Below, one piece after another: positions 24,401 to 34,447 of a stretch of DNA of 47,463 bases. The stretch covers positions 1 through 47,463 of the forward strand of contig DASYTI010000024.1 in assembly GCA_036002485.1 (NCBI GenBank), read 5' to 3'. The stretch's first letter is position 1. Each line of letters opens with the position of its first letter. The stretch comes from Candidatus Methylomirabilota bacterium (GTDB lineage: Bacteria > Methylomirabilota > Methylomirabilia > Rokubacteriales > CSP1-6). The notes below the pieces were generated by a model. That model ran no database searches. It was not told where the DNA came from and saw only the letters and a program-made list of their open reading frames with translations. Both the position numbers and the translations under genes were made by a program.

Positions 24401-25260
24401 TTAGAGCGGCTGGAAGCGCGTGCGCCCGCCGGGGGCGACGATGCGCCCCGCCACCGGGAAATGAGCGGCGAGCACGATGACGTCGGCATCCGCGTGGCGC
24501 TCGAGAAAGCCGCGGCGGGTCTTGCGGGCGAGATCCGCATCAACGCAGAAGCGGCTGTTCCACGCGGGCTCGGCGACCTGGATGGGCCGGTGCATCATGT
24601 CGCCGGTGAAGATGGCCTCGCCCGCCGGGGTGGTCAGCCGCACGCACACATGGGCGGGCGTGTGGCCGGGGGCCGGCTCGAGCCGGAGCCGGTCGTCGAT
24701 CACGTGGTCGCTCGCCACCAGGTCGGCCACGCCCGCCTCCACGACAGGAATCACGCTGTCGTCGATCAGGCCGAACTCTTCCCGGCCCGTCTCGCCCTCG
24801 CGCTTCCAGAACTCGAACTCCTCGCCCACGATGATGTAGCGGGCGCGCGGGAAGGTGGGCACCCACCGGCCGCCCTCGAGCCGCGTGTTCCACCCGACGT
24901 GATCCACATGCAGGTGCGTGCAGATCACCATGTCCACGCCCTCGGGCTTGACCCCGGCGGCGGCGAGGTCCGAGAGATACGTCCCCCGGCGCATGTGCCA
25001 CGCCGGGACGCCGTTGCGCGGCTTGTCGTTGCCCACGCAGGTATCGATGACCACCGTGTGCCACGGCGTGCGCAGCACGTAGGACTGGATGCAGGCCTTG
25101 TGGACGCCCGTGGCAGGGTCGAGCAGCTCGGGTCCCATCCAGTCCCGCTGCGCGGCGATCCGCTCGGGCGTCGACTCCGGCAGCATGGCACCGATCTCGA
25201 AGGACGAGCGATCGAGCTCGACCACCTTGGTCACGGTGACGTCGCCGATCTTGAGCGCGG

Positions 25261-25264
<4 letters not shown>
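24401..25264 (-). CDS. MBL-fold metallo-hydrolase
   Basis: 287 residues. Contains the zinc-binding [10 protein letters not shown] motif (HxHxDH, about 110-119), the downstream GHTPAHVCV and FTGDMMHRP elements of a metallo-beta-lactamase fold, and a terminal [12 protein letters not shown] His. An N-terminal [18 protein letters not shown] strand pair is typical of quorum-lactonase-like and related hydrolases. Start overlaps the fumarase stop (ATGA), giving a two-gene operon. Reaction not predictable from sequence. Confidence 0.9.
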
Positions 25265-26664
<1,400 letters not shown>

Positions 26665-26704
26665 GTCACCTGGGCTCCTGCCGATCGAGTCAATGTGCGA
26701 TTCC

Positions 26705-26748
26705 GCGCCCCTCACCCTGCCCTCTCCCCAGACGGGAGAGGAATTGAG
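26705..26748. repeat. Dispersed palindromic repeat, copy 2 (CTCACCCTGCCCTCTCCC type)
   Basis: CGCGCCCCTCACCCTGCC then a hairpin CCTCTCCC (26721-26728), 5-nt loop, GGGAGAGG (26734-26741). Same organisation as 3533-3576; a weaker relative lies at about 27833-27879. It sits between the solute-binding gene and the start of fumC. Confidence 0.72.
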
Positions 26749-26790
26749 GAGAGCTCTTGAAACGGATGTCCTGAAGCGAGATCAATTGGG

Positions 26791-27786
26791 TCACTCGATC
26801 ACCTCGTCGGCTCGCAACAGCAGCGACGGTGGGATTGTGAGTCCGAGCGCCTTCGCAGTCCTGTTGTTGATGACCAACTCGAACCGCGTTGCCTGTCGCA
26901 GCGGCAACTCACTCGGCCGAGCGCCATCCAGGATTTTTGCGACCTGATCAGCCGCGGTCGTATAGATCTCGGATTGGGTCGCGCCGTAGGACATGAGACC
27001 GCCAGCGTCTACGAAAAAACGGAACGCATGCATCGTGGGCAAGCGGGCCTTGATGGCGAAGTCGGCGAGCTGCCGAGGCCGAGGATGAGAGCTGAGAACG
27101 ACGTCGGGATACACGAGCAACGCGTCAGGACGCTCTTTCGCGATCATCGTGAGCTCTGGTAGCAGCTCTTCGGCGGCTGTCACCTGAGCCGCCTGCATTT
27201 TGATACCCAGACGCGGTGCGGCCTCCTGGGTCAGCTTGAACGCGTTGTGAGCAGCTTCAGGGTCATGAAGAAACATCACCCGCGAGACCTTGGGAACCGC
27301 CTCCTTGAGGAGTTGGAGGCGCTTCGGCATGAGCTCCGTCGTCATGCATGTAACACCTGTCAGATTTCCACCGGGCCGGGCGAGGTGTGTGACGTGCTCG
27401 AACGGGTCGCACGAGTAGACGACGAGCGGGGTAGTCTTCACGGTTCCGGCGACGATTCGCGCCGCCCTCGTGCCCATGGTGAACAGAACGTCGACCGGAA
27501 CCTGCACGAGGTCAGCGGCCAACCCCGGCATCCGGTCGTATCGGCAATCTGCGAATCGCTGCTCGAAGATGAGGTTCTTCCCCTCGACGCAGCCTTGTTC
27601 CGCTAGGCGGGCCCGGAAAATATCGAAATGGGGGCGCCGAGGACCGGGGCCACAGACCTCCAGCCAGCCGACGCGCGATATCCCGGCAGCCCTTTGCGCC
27701 TCGAGCGAGGTCGGTATGGCGAGCAGGCTTACGCCGAGAGCAAGAACCGTCACCCCGATCCGCATACCCGTCCCGTTCATCTTCAT
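26791..27786 (-). CDS. ABC transporter substrate-binding protein, TrpX-like (ABC_sub_bind) family
   Basis: 331 residues with a signal peptide (about 8-31, RIGVTVLALGVSLLAIPTSLEAQ). The mature part matches the ABC_sub_bind family seen in many soil bacteria: VGWLEVC..., GLVEGKNLIFEQRF-like block, VDVLFTMGTRAARI, TPLVVYSCDPFEHVTHLARPGGNLTGVT and the C-terminal NNRTAKALGLTIPPSLLLRADEVIE. Family members bind aromatic amino acids or unknown solutes. No permease or ATPase gene is adjacent, so it is an orphan binding protein. Start at 27786 has GGAGG upstream. Its base composition looks somewhat less GC-rich than neighbours. Confidence 0.88.
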   Translation of the reverse strand: MKMNGTGMRIGVTVLALGVSLLAIPTSLEAQRAAGISRVGWLEVCGPGPRRPHFDIFRARLAEQGCVEGKNLIFEQRFADCRYDRMPGLAADLVQVPVDVLFTMGTRAARIVAGTVKTTPLVVYSCDPFEHVTHLARPGGNLTGVTCMTTELMPKRLQLLKEAVPKVSRVMFLHDPEAAHNAFKLTQEAAPRLGIKMQAAQVTAAEELLPELTMIAKERPDALLVYPDVVLSSHPRPRQLADFAIKARLPTMHAFRFFVDAGGLMSYGATQSEIYTTAADQVAKILDGARPSELPLRQATRFELVINNRTAKALGLTIPPSLLLRADEVIE

Positions 27787-27914
27787 GGCACGGCCTCCGA
27801 GCCCGCTGCCGGCTGCGTCCCGTTGGTGAGCGCCGCCCCTCACTTCTCGGAAACCCCTCTCCCCATAGGGAAGAAGGGTCTGACCGAGCGCCGCATAGCA
27901 TAGCACCGCCGGCG

Positions 27915-29090
27915 TCAACGAGTCGGCCGCCACAGGAGCCGCGCGCCGAGCCCGAGGCCGACCACGCCGATGGCGGTCAGAAAGACCGCCTCGCCCGAAG
28001 GGCCGAGAAACCCGCAGATGAACGGCCCGAGGAAGGACGCGCCGTCCACGCCGACGCGATAGACGCCGGTGGTCCACGCGAGCCGGGCCAGCGGCGTGTG
28101 CTCGCGGATCACTCCGAGCGGCAGCATCCAGCCCGCCAGGGCCAACCCGAGACAGATGCAGCCGAAGGCGAACCACACGAGGGAGCCCAGCCCTACCCCG
28201 ATGGCGCCGAACCCGAGCATCACGGCGACCGAGCCCAGCACGAGGCCGCGGCCGACGCGGTCGGCGAGACGCCCCACGGGAAGCAGCACGAGCAGATCGA
28301 GCGATTGCGCGGCGGCCAGCAGCCAGGAGATCCCCGTGCGCGAGAGGCCGAAGTCCCGGGCGCCCCGAATCGGCACCACGAACTGGCTCACCCCCGACCA
28401 GCCCAGCGCGAATATGATGCCCACCGCGAACATCAGCGCGATCACGCTCTTGCTGCCCGGCCGTTGACGGAGAGCCGTCGCGCGATCCGCGGGAGCAACC
28501 ACGCGCTCGAACATCGGCGCCTTCGGGAACGCCCGCCGCATGGTCCGCGTCAACAGGAGCGGAATCAGGACGGGCGCGGAGCCGATGAGGAGGGAGATCT
28601 TCCATCCCCATGCGACGGGCACCAGGGCCACCGTGCCGAGACCGCCCAGGATACCGAGCATGCCGGCGAACTCGAAGATGTTGAGACGCACGGAAGCGTT
28701 GCGGCCGCGCTCGTCGATGAGGATCGCGCTCAGCCCGCCCACCATGGCCAGCGTGTGTGCCACCCCGAGGAGCAGGCGACCGGCGACGAGGAGCCAAAAG
28801 GGGCCGCCGCTCACGAGCAGGAGCAGTCCCGAGATGAGCACGAGCGGCGCCGCCACGAGCGCGGTGCCGAGCCGTCGTCCCACGAAGGCGCCCGTCGGCA
28901 TGGCCGCGGCCATGCGGGCAAAGCCGAAGGCGCTGGCGAGGAGACCGATCTGCCAGTTGGCCAAGCCCTGTGTCCGGCTGATCTCGGGCAGCAGCGGGTT
29001 GAAGCCCCCGAGCCCGAAGGTATTGCAGAAGAGCAGGACGGAGAGCAGCCCGACCCGGGTACGCAGAAAGGGGCGGCCCGCGCCCCTCAC
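27915..29090 (-). CDS. MFS transporter
   Basis: 391 residues, about 12 membrane helices. N-terminal segment RVGLLSVLLFCNTFGLGGFNPLLPEISR and the loop LADRVGRGLVL (about 275-285) are typical of the superfamily. GTG start overlaps the stop of the enoyl-CoA hydratase gene (GTGA), so the two are translationally coupled. Substrate unknown; coupling suggests uptake of, or release from, an acid processed as a CoA ester. The gap 27787-27914 holds a degenerate palindromic repeat only. Confidence 0.85.
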   Translation of the reverse strand: MRGAGRPFLRTRVGLLSVLLFCNTFGLGGFNPLLPEISRTQGLANWQIGLLASAFGFARMAAAMPTGAFVGRRLGTALVAAPLVLISGLLLLVSGGPFWLLVAGRLLLGVAHTLAMVGGLSAILIDERGRNASVRLNIFEFAGMLGILGGLGTVALVPVAWGWKISLLIGSAPVLIPLLLTRTMRRAFPKAPMFERVVAPADRATALRQRPGSKSVIALMFAVGIIFALGWSGVSQFVVPIRGARDFGLSRTGISWLLAAAQSLDLLVLLPVGRLADRVGRGLVLGSVAVMLGFGAIGVGLGSLVWFAFGCICLGLALAGWMLPLGVIREHTPLARLAWTTGVYRVGVDGASFLGPFICGFLGPSGEAVFLTAIGVVGLGLGARLLWRPTR

Positions 29091-29947
29091 TTAAAGGAGC
29101 GCTCGGTCCACCACGGATAGAAAGGGGGCATGTCCTGGCTGGGCTTGAGCGGGAAACGCGCCGGGCGCTTCTCGAGGAAAGCCGAGACGCCTTCGCGCGC
29201 ATCCGCCGAGCGACCCGTCCAGTCCATGCCGCGCGAGTCGAGCCGGTGGGCCTCCATCGGATGGTCAGCGCCCAGGAGCTTCCACATCATCTGCCTGGCC
29301 AGGGCCACGGAGATGGCCGAGGTATTGTCAGCGATCTCGCGGCCCAGGGCCCGCGCCGCCGGCAGGAGCGCCTCGGGCGGCACCACGCGGCTCACCAGCC
29401 CGCTCCGGCACGCCTCCTCGGCATCGAAGACGCGTCCCGTATAGACCCATTCGGCCGCCTGCTGGATGCCCACGAGCCGCGGGAGAAACCAGGTGCTGCA
29501 GGCCTCGGGCACCACGCCGCGCCGTGAGAAGACGAAGCCCATGCGCGCGGCCGAGGAGGCGATCCTGATGTCCATGGCCAGCGTCACCGTGACGCCGAAG
29601 CCCACGGCCGGCCCATTGATGGCGGCAATGACGGGTTTCTTCATGTCGAAGATCCGAAGCGTCACGAGCCCGCCCCCGTCGCGGTGCTCGTGATCGACGT
29701 CCGGTCGTCCCCGCTCGGCGCCATCAAACGTCTTGGCCCCGCCGGACAGATCGGCGCCCGCGCAGAACGCGCGTCCGGCTCCCGTGACGATGACCGCGCG
29801 CACGGAGTCGTCCGCATCGGCGGCATCGAAGGCCGCGATGAGCTCGCCGATCATCACGCTGGTGACCGCGTTGAGCTTCTCGGGGCGATGGAGCGTCACC
29901 GTGGCGATGCCATCGGCCGCCTCGTAGCGGATCTGCTCGTAAGCCAC
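29087..29947 (-). CDS. Enoyl-CoA hydratase/isomerase family protein
   Basis: 286 residues with the crotonase fold: EKLNAVTSVMI, oxyanion-hole segments GRAFCAGADLSG and NGPAVGFGVTVTLAMDI, and the RRGVVPEACSTWFLPRLVG block, whose Glu lies where crotonases place a catalytic acid. The extended C-terminal tail (FPLKPSQDMPPFYPWW) is found in one crotonase subgroup common in actinobacteria and Rokubacteria-like genomes. It lies between the MFS gene and the NtrC-type regulator. Confidence 0.9.
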   Translation of the reverse strand: MAYEQIRYEAADGIATVTLHRPEKLNAVTSVMIGELIAAFDAADADDSVRAVIVTGAGRAFCAGADLSGGAKTFDGAERGRPDVDHEHRDGGGLVTLRIFDMKKPVIAAINGPAVGFGVTVTLAMDIRIASSAARMGFVFSRRGVVPEACSTWFLPRLVGIQQAAEWVYTGRVFDAEEACRSGLVSRVVPPEALLPAARALGREIADNTSAISVALARQMMWKLLGADHPMEAHRLDSRGMDWTGRSADAREGVSAFLEKRPARFPLKPSQDMPPFYPWWTERSFK

Positions 29948-29950
29948 GGG

Positions 29951-31408
29951 TCAGGAGGCGGTGGGCTTGTCGGCGTCGGCGACGCTGTCCTCCGCCTCGG
30001 CCCGCTTGAGCTTGCGGAAGACCGTCTTCGGGTCGATGCCGAGCTGCTTGGCGGTGAGGCTCCGGTTGCCCTTGTTCATGCGCAGCGTCTCCTCGAGCAG
30101 GCGCTCCTCCACCTCGGCCAGCGGAGTCCCCACGCGGATGGTGAAGACCCCGCCCGGGGTATCCCCCGGCGCGGCACCAGCGCTCTCGAGGTCGTCGCGC
30201 TTGAACATGACCGACCGCTCCGTGACATTGGCGGGCAGGTTCTCCACCTCGATGGCCGTGCCGCGGGCGAGCACCACCGCGCGCTCGATCACGTTCTCGA
30301 GCTCGCGGACATTGCCCGGCCACGCATAGGCCTCGAGGCAGCTCATGGCCCCGTCGGAGACGCCGTCGAGCCTGCGGTTGTTCTTGGCCGCGTAGAGGCG
30401 CAGGAAGTGCTGGGCGAGCACCGGGATGTCCTCGCGGCGATCCCGCAGGGGCGGCGTGGTGATGGTGATGACGTTGAGCCGGTAGAAGAGATCCTCGCGG
30501 AAGCGCTTGTCCCGCACGAGCTGCGTCAGGTCCTGGTTGGTGGCGGTGACGATGCGCACGTCGACGCGCAGCGTGCGCGTGCCGCCCACGCGCTCGAACT
30601 CGCCCTCCTGCAGCACGCGGAGGATCTTCGGCTGGGTGACGGGCGAGAGATCGGCGACCTCGTCGAGGAAGAGGGTGCCGCCGTCGGCCAGCTCGAAGCG
30701 ACCCTCCTTGCGGGTCGCCGCGCCCGTGAAGGCGCCCTTCTCGTAGCCGAAGAGCTCGGACTCGAGCAGGGTCTCGGGCAGGGCGGCGCAGTTGACGGCG
30801 ATGAAGGGCCCGTTTCGCCGCGGCGAGCGGTCATGGATGTCGCGCGCCGCCAGCTCCTTGCCGGTGCCGCTCTCGCCCTGGATGAGCACGCTGGCCGAGC
30901 TGTCGGCCACCTGCTCGACGAGGGTCATCATCTGCTTGAAGGCGTGGCTGACCCCGATGGCCCTGCCCTCGCGCAGCAGGTCGTCGAGGCGCTGCTGGAG
31001 GGCGCGGTTCTGCTGGATGAGCGAGCGCCGCTCGAGGGCCTGGCGAATCACGCGCACGAGCTGGGCGCGCTGGAGCGGCTTGGTCAGGAAGTCGATGGCA
31101 CCGTCCTTCATGGCACGCACGGCTTCCTCCACGGTGCCGAAGGCGGTGAGGAGGATGACGTCGACGTCGGGCGCCGCCTCGCGCGCCTGCTTCAAGAGCT
31201 CGAGGCCAGTGAGGCCCGGCATCTTGAGATCGGAGAGCAGGAGGTCGATGCCGCCCTCGCGCAGCCGATCGAGGGCAGCCTGCCCGTCGGGCGCCAGCAC
31301 CACGCCATAGCCCTCGCGCGTCAGCGTGCGCTCGAGGCTCTGGCGGACCGCGGGATCGTCATCGGCCACCAGCAGCATCGCCTGTTCAGCCATCCTCTCA
31401 TCAGACAT
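29951..31408 (-). CDS. Sigma54-dependent response regulator, NtrC/AtoC type
   Basis: 485 residues. Receiver domain with phospho-acceptor Asp60 ([10 protein letters not shown]) and Lys110; AAA+ domain with Walker A GESGTGKE (178-185), the sigma54-contacting GAFTGA (225-230) and Walker B GTLFLDE; C-terminal Fis-type helix-turn-helix ([27 protein letters not shown]). All key residues are present. Its start overlaps the histidine kinase gene by 8 bp, so the two form a coupled two-component pair. The target genes are unknown; the nearby enoyl-CoA hydratase and MFS genes lie downstream on the same strand. Confidence 0.95.
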   Translation of the reverse strand: MSDERMAEQAMLLVADDDPAVRQSLERTLTREGYGVVLAPDGQAALDRLREGGIDLLLSDLKMPGLTGLELLKQAREAAPDVDVILLTAFGTVEEAVRAMKDGAIDFLTKPLQRAQLVRVIRQALERRSLIQQNRALQQRLDDLLREGRAIGVSHAFKQMMTLVEQVADSSASVLIQGESGTGKELAARDIHDRSPRRNGPFIAVNCAALPETLLESELFGYEKGAFTGAATRKEGRFELADGGTLFLDEVADLSPVTQPKILRVLQEGEFERVGGTRTLRVDVRIVTATNQDLTQLVRDKRFREDLFYRLNVITITTPPLRDRREDIPVLAQHFLRLYAAKNNRRLDGVSDGAMSCLEAYAWPGNVRELENVIERAVVLARGTAIEVENLPANVTERSVMFKRDDLESAGAAPGDTPGGVFTIRVGTPLAEVEERLLEETLRMNKGNRSLTAKQLGIDPKTVFRKLKRAEAEDSVADADKPTAS

Positions 31409-32702
31409 CCTGTGCCCTCTTGATCGGCAGCGTGGCCGTGAAAGTGGTCCCCTGCCCCGGCACGCTCTCCCATGTGAGCGTGCCGCCGTGCTGTTCGATG
31501 ACCTGCCGCGATATATAGAGTCCCAGGCCCGTGCCCTGCGGCTTGGTGGTGAAGAACTGCTCGAAGAGCCGCTTGGCCACCTCGGGCCTGATGCCGGGGC
31601 CGCTGTCGATGATAGCGATCTCGGCGTGGTCGTCCACGCGGCGCGTGCTCACGGTGAGGCGCCCCTTGCCGCCGAGCGCCTCGAGACCATTCTTGACGAG
31701 GTTCAAGACGGCCTGGCGCAGCAGGGTGCGGTCGATGGCCATGGGCGGCAAGGCTTGATCGGTGGTCGTCTCGAGGACCGCGCCCTGGCGCGCGGCGAGC
31801 GGCCGGATGAACTCCACGAGCGCCGTCACCATCTCGTTGATCGAATCCTCCTCGTACTGGGGTCGGGGGAAGCGCGCGAAGGCCAGGTACTCCTCGGTCA
31901 GCGCGTCGAGGGCGCTGACCTGCTCGCGGATGGCCGAGACGAGGCTGCCCGCCTCCTCCATGTCCGGGCCCTGGCGCTCCTTGACGATATCCCCGACGAG
32001 CTCGGCGTTCAGCCCGATGGCCGCAATGGGATTGCGCACCTCGTGGGCCATCTTGAGAGACAGCCGTCCGACCGTGGCCATCCGCTCGGCCACCACCAGC
32101 TCGTCCTGGGCGGCCCGGAGGCGCGTGAGGGTGCCGGTCAGCTCGGCATTGAGCCGCTCGACCTCCACGCGGGCACGCCGCTCGCGATTGGCGGCCATGC
32201 CCACGGCCAGCGCGGGCAGGCCGACCAGCCCGATCAGGATGATCACGGCGTTCCACCCCACCCAGGGCGGCGTCAGCGCGGCCGCCGCGGCGTAGAGGAG
32301 CCCGGCCACGACCGCGCTCGCGAGACCGAGCCAGGGGCCGAAGTAATACGCGTTGACGGCGATGAGGGGGAAGAAGAGGAGGTAGAAGAGGCTGTCGTAG
32401 CCGCCCGTCAGGTAGAGGAGCGCGAAGATCAGGAGCAGGTCGACGGCGAGCGCCCCGCTGAACACCACGCTCGTCTTGCGCGGGCTCGGGTTGACGCTGA
32501 CGAGGGCGAGGATGCCGACCTTGTAGGCGGCGAACCAGAAGACCAGAGAAGGCAGGTCGATGCGGAAGCGCGGCCGGAGGGCCAGGCCCAGGGTGGAGAG
32601 GCCGCCGACCATGACCACGGCCAGGAGCACGGCAAACACGCGCTCGTCGCGCTCGAGGAGACGAACGATGGCGGTCCAGGTCCGGCGCGCCGGGGTCGGC
32701 AT
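31401..32702 (-). CDS. Membrane sensor histidine kinase
   Basis: 433 residues. Six hydrophobic segments in residues 22-170 (paired hairpins, no large periplasmic domain), then a coiled stretch and the dimerisation H-box MAHEVRNPIAAIG with phospho-acceptor His220, and an HATPase domain with N-box NLVKNGLEA, G1 DSGPGIRP and GTGLGLYI. Partner of the NtrC-type regulator that overlaps its 3' end. A membrane-integral sensor suggests detection of a signal within or at the membrane, as proposed for NtrY-like and PilS-like kinases. Confidence 0.94.
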   Translation of the reverse strand: MPTPARRTWTAIVRLLERDERVFAVLLAVVMVGGLSTLGLALRPRFRIDLPSLVFWFAAYKVGILALVSVNPSPRKTSVVFSGALAVDLLLIFALLYLTGGYDSLFYLLFFPLIAVNAYYFGPWLGLASAVVAGLLYAAAAALTPPWVGWNAVIILIGLVGLPALAVGMAANRERRARVEVERLNAELTGTLTRLRAAQDELVVAERMATVGRLSLKMAHEVRNPIAAIGLNAELVGDIVKERQGPDMEEAGSLVSAIREQVSALDALTEEYLAFARFPRPQYEEDSINEMVTALVEFIRPLAARQGAVLETTTDQALPPMAIDRTLLRQAVLNLVKNGLEALGGKGRLTVSTRRVDDHAEIAIIDSGPGIRPEVAKRLFEQFFTTKPQGTGLGLYISRQVIEQHGGTLTWESVPGQGTTFTATLPIKRAQDV

Positions 32703-32745
32703 GGCCTGTAGTTTATCTCAACCGGCGCCGCGGGCCCGATCCCTC

Positions 32746-32774
32746 TTGACGGCCCGTGGGCGAGCGGCTAGGGT
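32746..32774 (+). promoter_or_regulatory. Promoter with near-leaderless start
   Basis: TTGACG (32746-32751), 17-bp spacer, TAGGGT (32769-32774). Transcription would begin at about 32781, next to the ATG at 32782. A comparable arrangement (TTGACG, 18 bp, TAGTTT) precedes the WD40 gene. Confidence 0.6.
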
Positions 32775-32781
32775 CGGCGCC

Positions 32782-33453
32782 ATGAGCTTCCTGGGATCCG
32801 CCATCCTCGCCTTCTGGGCCGACGTCGAGCCTGCCGGCGAAGCCGATTTCAACGACTGGCACACCCGCGAGCACATGCCCGAGCGCGTCGGGGTCCCCGG
32901 CTTTCTCCGCGGCCGTCGCTACGTGGCCGTCAAGGGGGCGCCCAAGTATTTCATGATGTACGAGACGGAAAGCCTCGGCACCCTGGCCAGCCCGGCCTAT
33001 GTCGACCGGCTCAATAACCCCACGCCGTGGACGCGCAAGTCGCTGGCCATCTTCCGCAACTCCAACCGCACGGCCTGCCGCACGGTGGCTTCGGTGGGGC
33101 GCGGCATCGGCGGGGTCCTGGCCACGCTGCGCCTTGGCCCTCGAGTGGGACAGGAAAACGCGCTACGCCGCTGGCTGACCGAGGAGGCCTTCCCCAAGCT
33201 GGTGGAGCGGCCGGGCCTCTCGGGCGCCAATCTCTTCGAGGCGGATGTCGAGACGACCACCGTGAAGACCGAGGAGAAGAACATCCGCGACAAGCCCGAC
33301 GAGCTGGCGCGCTGGGTGGTGCTGGTGGAGGGCATCGACACGGACATCGTCGAGCGCGCCTGCCGCGAGGTGCTGGACGCCAAGACCCTGGCCAGCCACG
33401 GGGCCGAGCCCGACCCCATCCTCGGCGTCTACCGGCTGCACTACATCCTTTAA
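32782..33453 (+). CDS. EthD-like dimeric alpha/beta-barrel hypothetical protein
   Basis: 223 residues. The segment FNDWHTREHMPERVGVPGFLRGRRYVAV (about 23-50) followed by PKYFMMYETESLGTLASPAYVDRLN is typical of a duplicated ferredoxin-like barrel found in DUF4286/EthD-like proteins; a second, weaker copy follows (EEAFPKLVERPGLSGANLFEAD). Such proteins handle small organic molecules, often in degradation pathways. No catalytic residue can be assigned. Start at 32782 is supported by the promoter just upstream and by the absence of a Shine-Dalgarno sequence. Confidence 0.75.
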   Translation: MSFLGSAILAFWADVEPAGEADFNDWHTREHMPERVGVPGFLRGRRYVAVKGAPKYFMMYETESLGTLASPAYVDRLNNPTPWTRKSLAIFRNSNRTACRTVASVGRGIGGVLATLRLGPRVGQENALRRWLTEEAFPKLVERPGLSGANLFEADVETTTVKTEEKNIRDKPDELARWVVLVEGIDTDIVERACREVLDAKTLASHGAEPDPILGVYRLHYIL

Positions 33454-33469
33454 CGATAACGAGTGTCCT

Positions 33470-34423
33470 GTGCGCTATAGCCGGCCTTCCCAGCTTTTCA
33501 CCCTGGTCGCTCTCGCCTGCCTCGTCCTCACCGTCGTCGCCGGCTGCGCCACGACCCAGGAGACCCCGCAGCAGGCCTACGTCTGGCAAATGGGCCGCAT
33601 TTGCGACGCCAACTCTCCCTTCTGGCGCATGGAGCGGGTCGAGGCGGATGGCCGCTATTGGGTTCAAGGAGCCACGAACGCTCCTCCCGGGAGAAACGAA
33701 TACTTGCAGTGCATGCAAGAGCAGTTCAAGAAGACACCCTACGGGACGTGGCTCAGGGAGCGTTCGGGCTCGCTCGAGTCCGCTCCCGTGGCCCCGTCTT
33801 CAAGTGGAAGCGTGACCTCCTCGACGGCCACGACCACTCAATCGCCGCTGGCCAAGGCCTCCGTCGGCCCGAGCGGAGAGCGCGCGCTCAAGCCCACCTG
33901 GACGGTGGGCGACCAGTGGTCCTATCGGTGGCAGAGCCCAGAGGGGAAAGGCACCTTCGTCTGGGTGGTGGATCGCTTCGACAACACGGATGGCATCGAC
34001 TCGGTCGTGATCAAGAGCGGCTCCCGCGAGAGCTTCTACCGTCGCGAGGACGGCGCCCTCCGGCACTCCACCGTGAACGGCCGGGTGGAATCCCGCTATG
34101 ATCCCCCGTTCCTCAGCTTGCCCTTCCCGCTCGAGGTGGGAAAGCAGTGGCATCCGGACTTCACGCACGAACGACCCACGGCACAGCGGACGACCGAGCT
34201 GCTCCTGGATTGCCGCGTCGAGGGCGAGGAGTCAGTGACGGTGCCGGCGGGGACGTTCCGGACGTTTCACGTGATCTGCAACAACCAGCGATCGAAACTG
34301 CTGAACTTCGAGCTCTGGTATGCCCCGGAAGTCGGTCACATGGTCAAGGAGCGCACGCGCTTCAGCTACGGGATTCGCGAGCGAGAGCTCACGGGATTCA
34401 AGTTCGCGGAAAGACCGCGGTAG
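33470..34423 (+). CDS. Lipoprotein, unknown function
   Basis: 317 residues, GTG start. Signal peptide ends in the lipobox VVAGC (Cys26), so it is probably lipid-anchored. After a short Cys-containing region (about 35-95) and a Ser/Thr/Pro linker (about 100-130), a beta-rich domain follows (about 137-310: TWTVGDQWSYRWQSPEGKGTFVW... VPAGTFRTFHV). The latter resembles the DUF3108-like beta-sheet domain of some envelope proteins. It follows the EthD-like gene by 16 bp. Confidence 0.75.
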   Translation: MRYSRPSQLFTLVALACLVLTVVAGCATTQETPQQAYVWQMGRICDANSPFWRMERVEADGRYWVQGATNAPPGRNEYLQCMQEQFKKTPYGTWLRERSGSLESAPVAPSSSGSVTSSTATTTQSPLAKASVGPSGERALKPTWTVGDQWSYRWQSPEGKGTFVWVVDRFDNTDGIDSVVIKSGSRESFYRREDGALRHSTVNGRVESRYDPPFLSLPFPLEVGKQWHPDFTHERPTAQRTTELLLDCRVEGEESVTVPAGTFRTFHVICNNQRSKLLNFELWYAPEVGHMVKERTRFSYGIRERELTGFKFAERPR

Positions 34424-34447
34424 CTCAGCGATCCCCCGCGCCCGAGG

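Noticed and set aside
24217-24543. Minus-strand ORF across the repeat before the MBL gene
   Set aside because: Translation comes from the dispersed hairpin repeat and an out-of-frame part of the MBL gene.
27833-27879. Possible third copy of the CTCTCCCC palindromic repeat
   Set aside because: Only partial match with an imperfect hairpin; kept as a degenerate relative rather than listed as a feature.
28098-29120. Plus-strand frame opposite the MFS gene
   Set aside because: Antisense high-GC frame with charged low-complexity sequence; the minus strand is a clear MFS protein.
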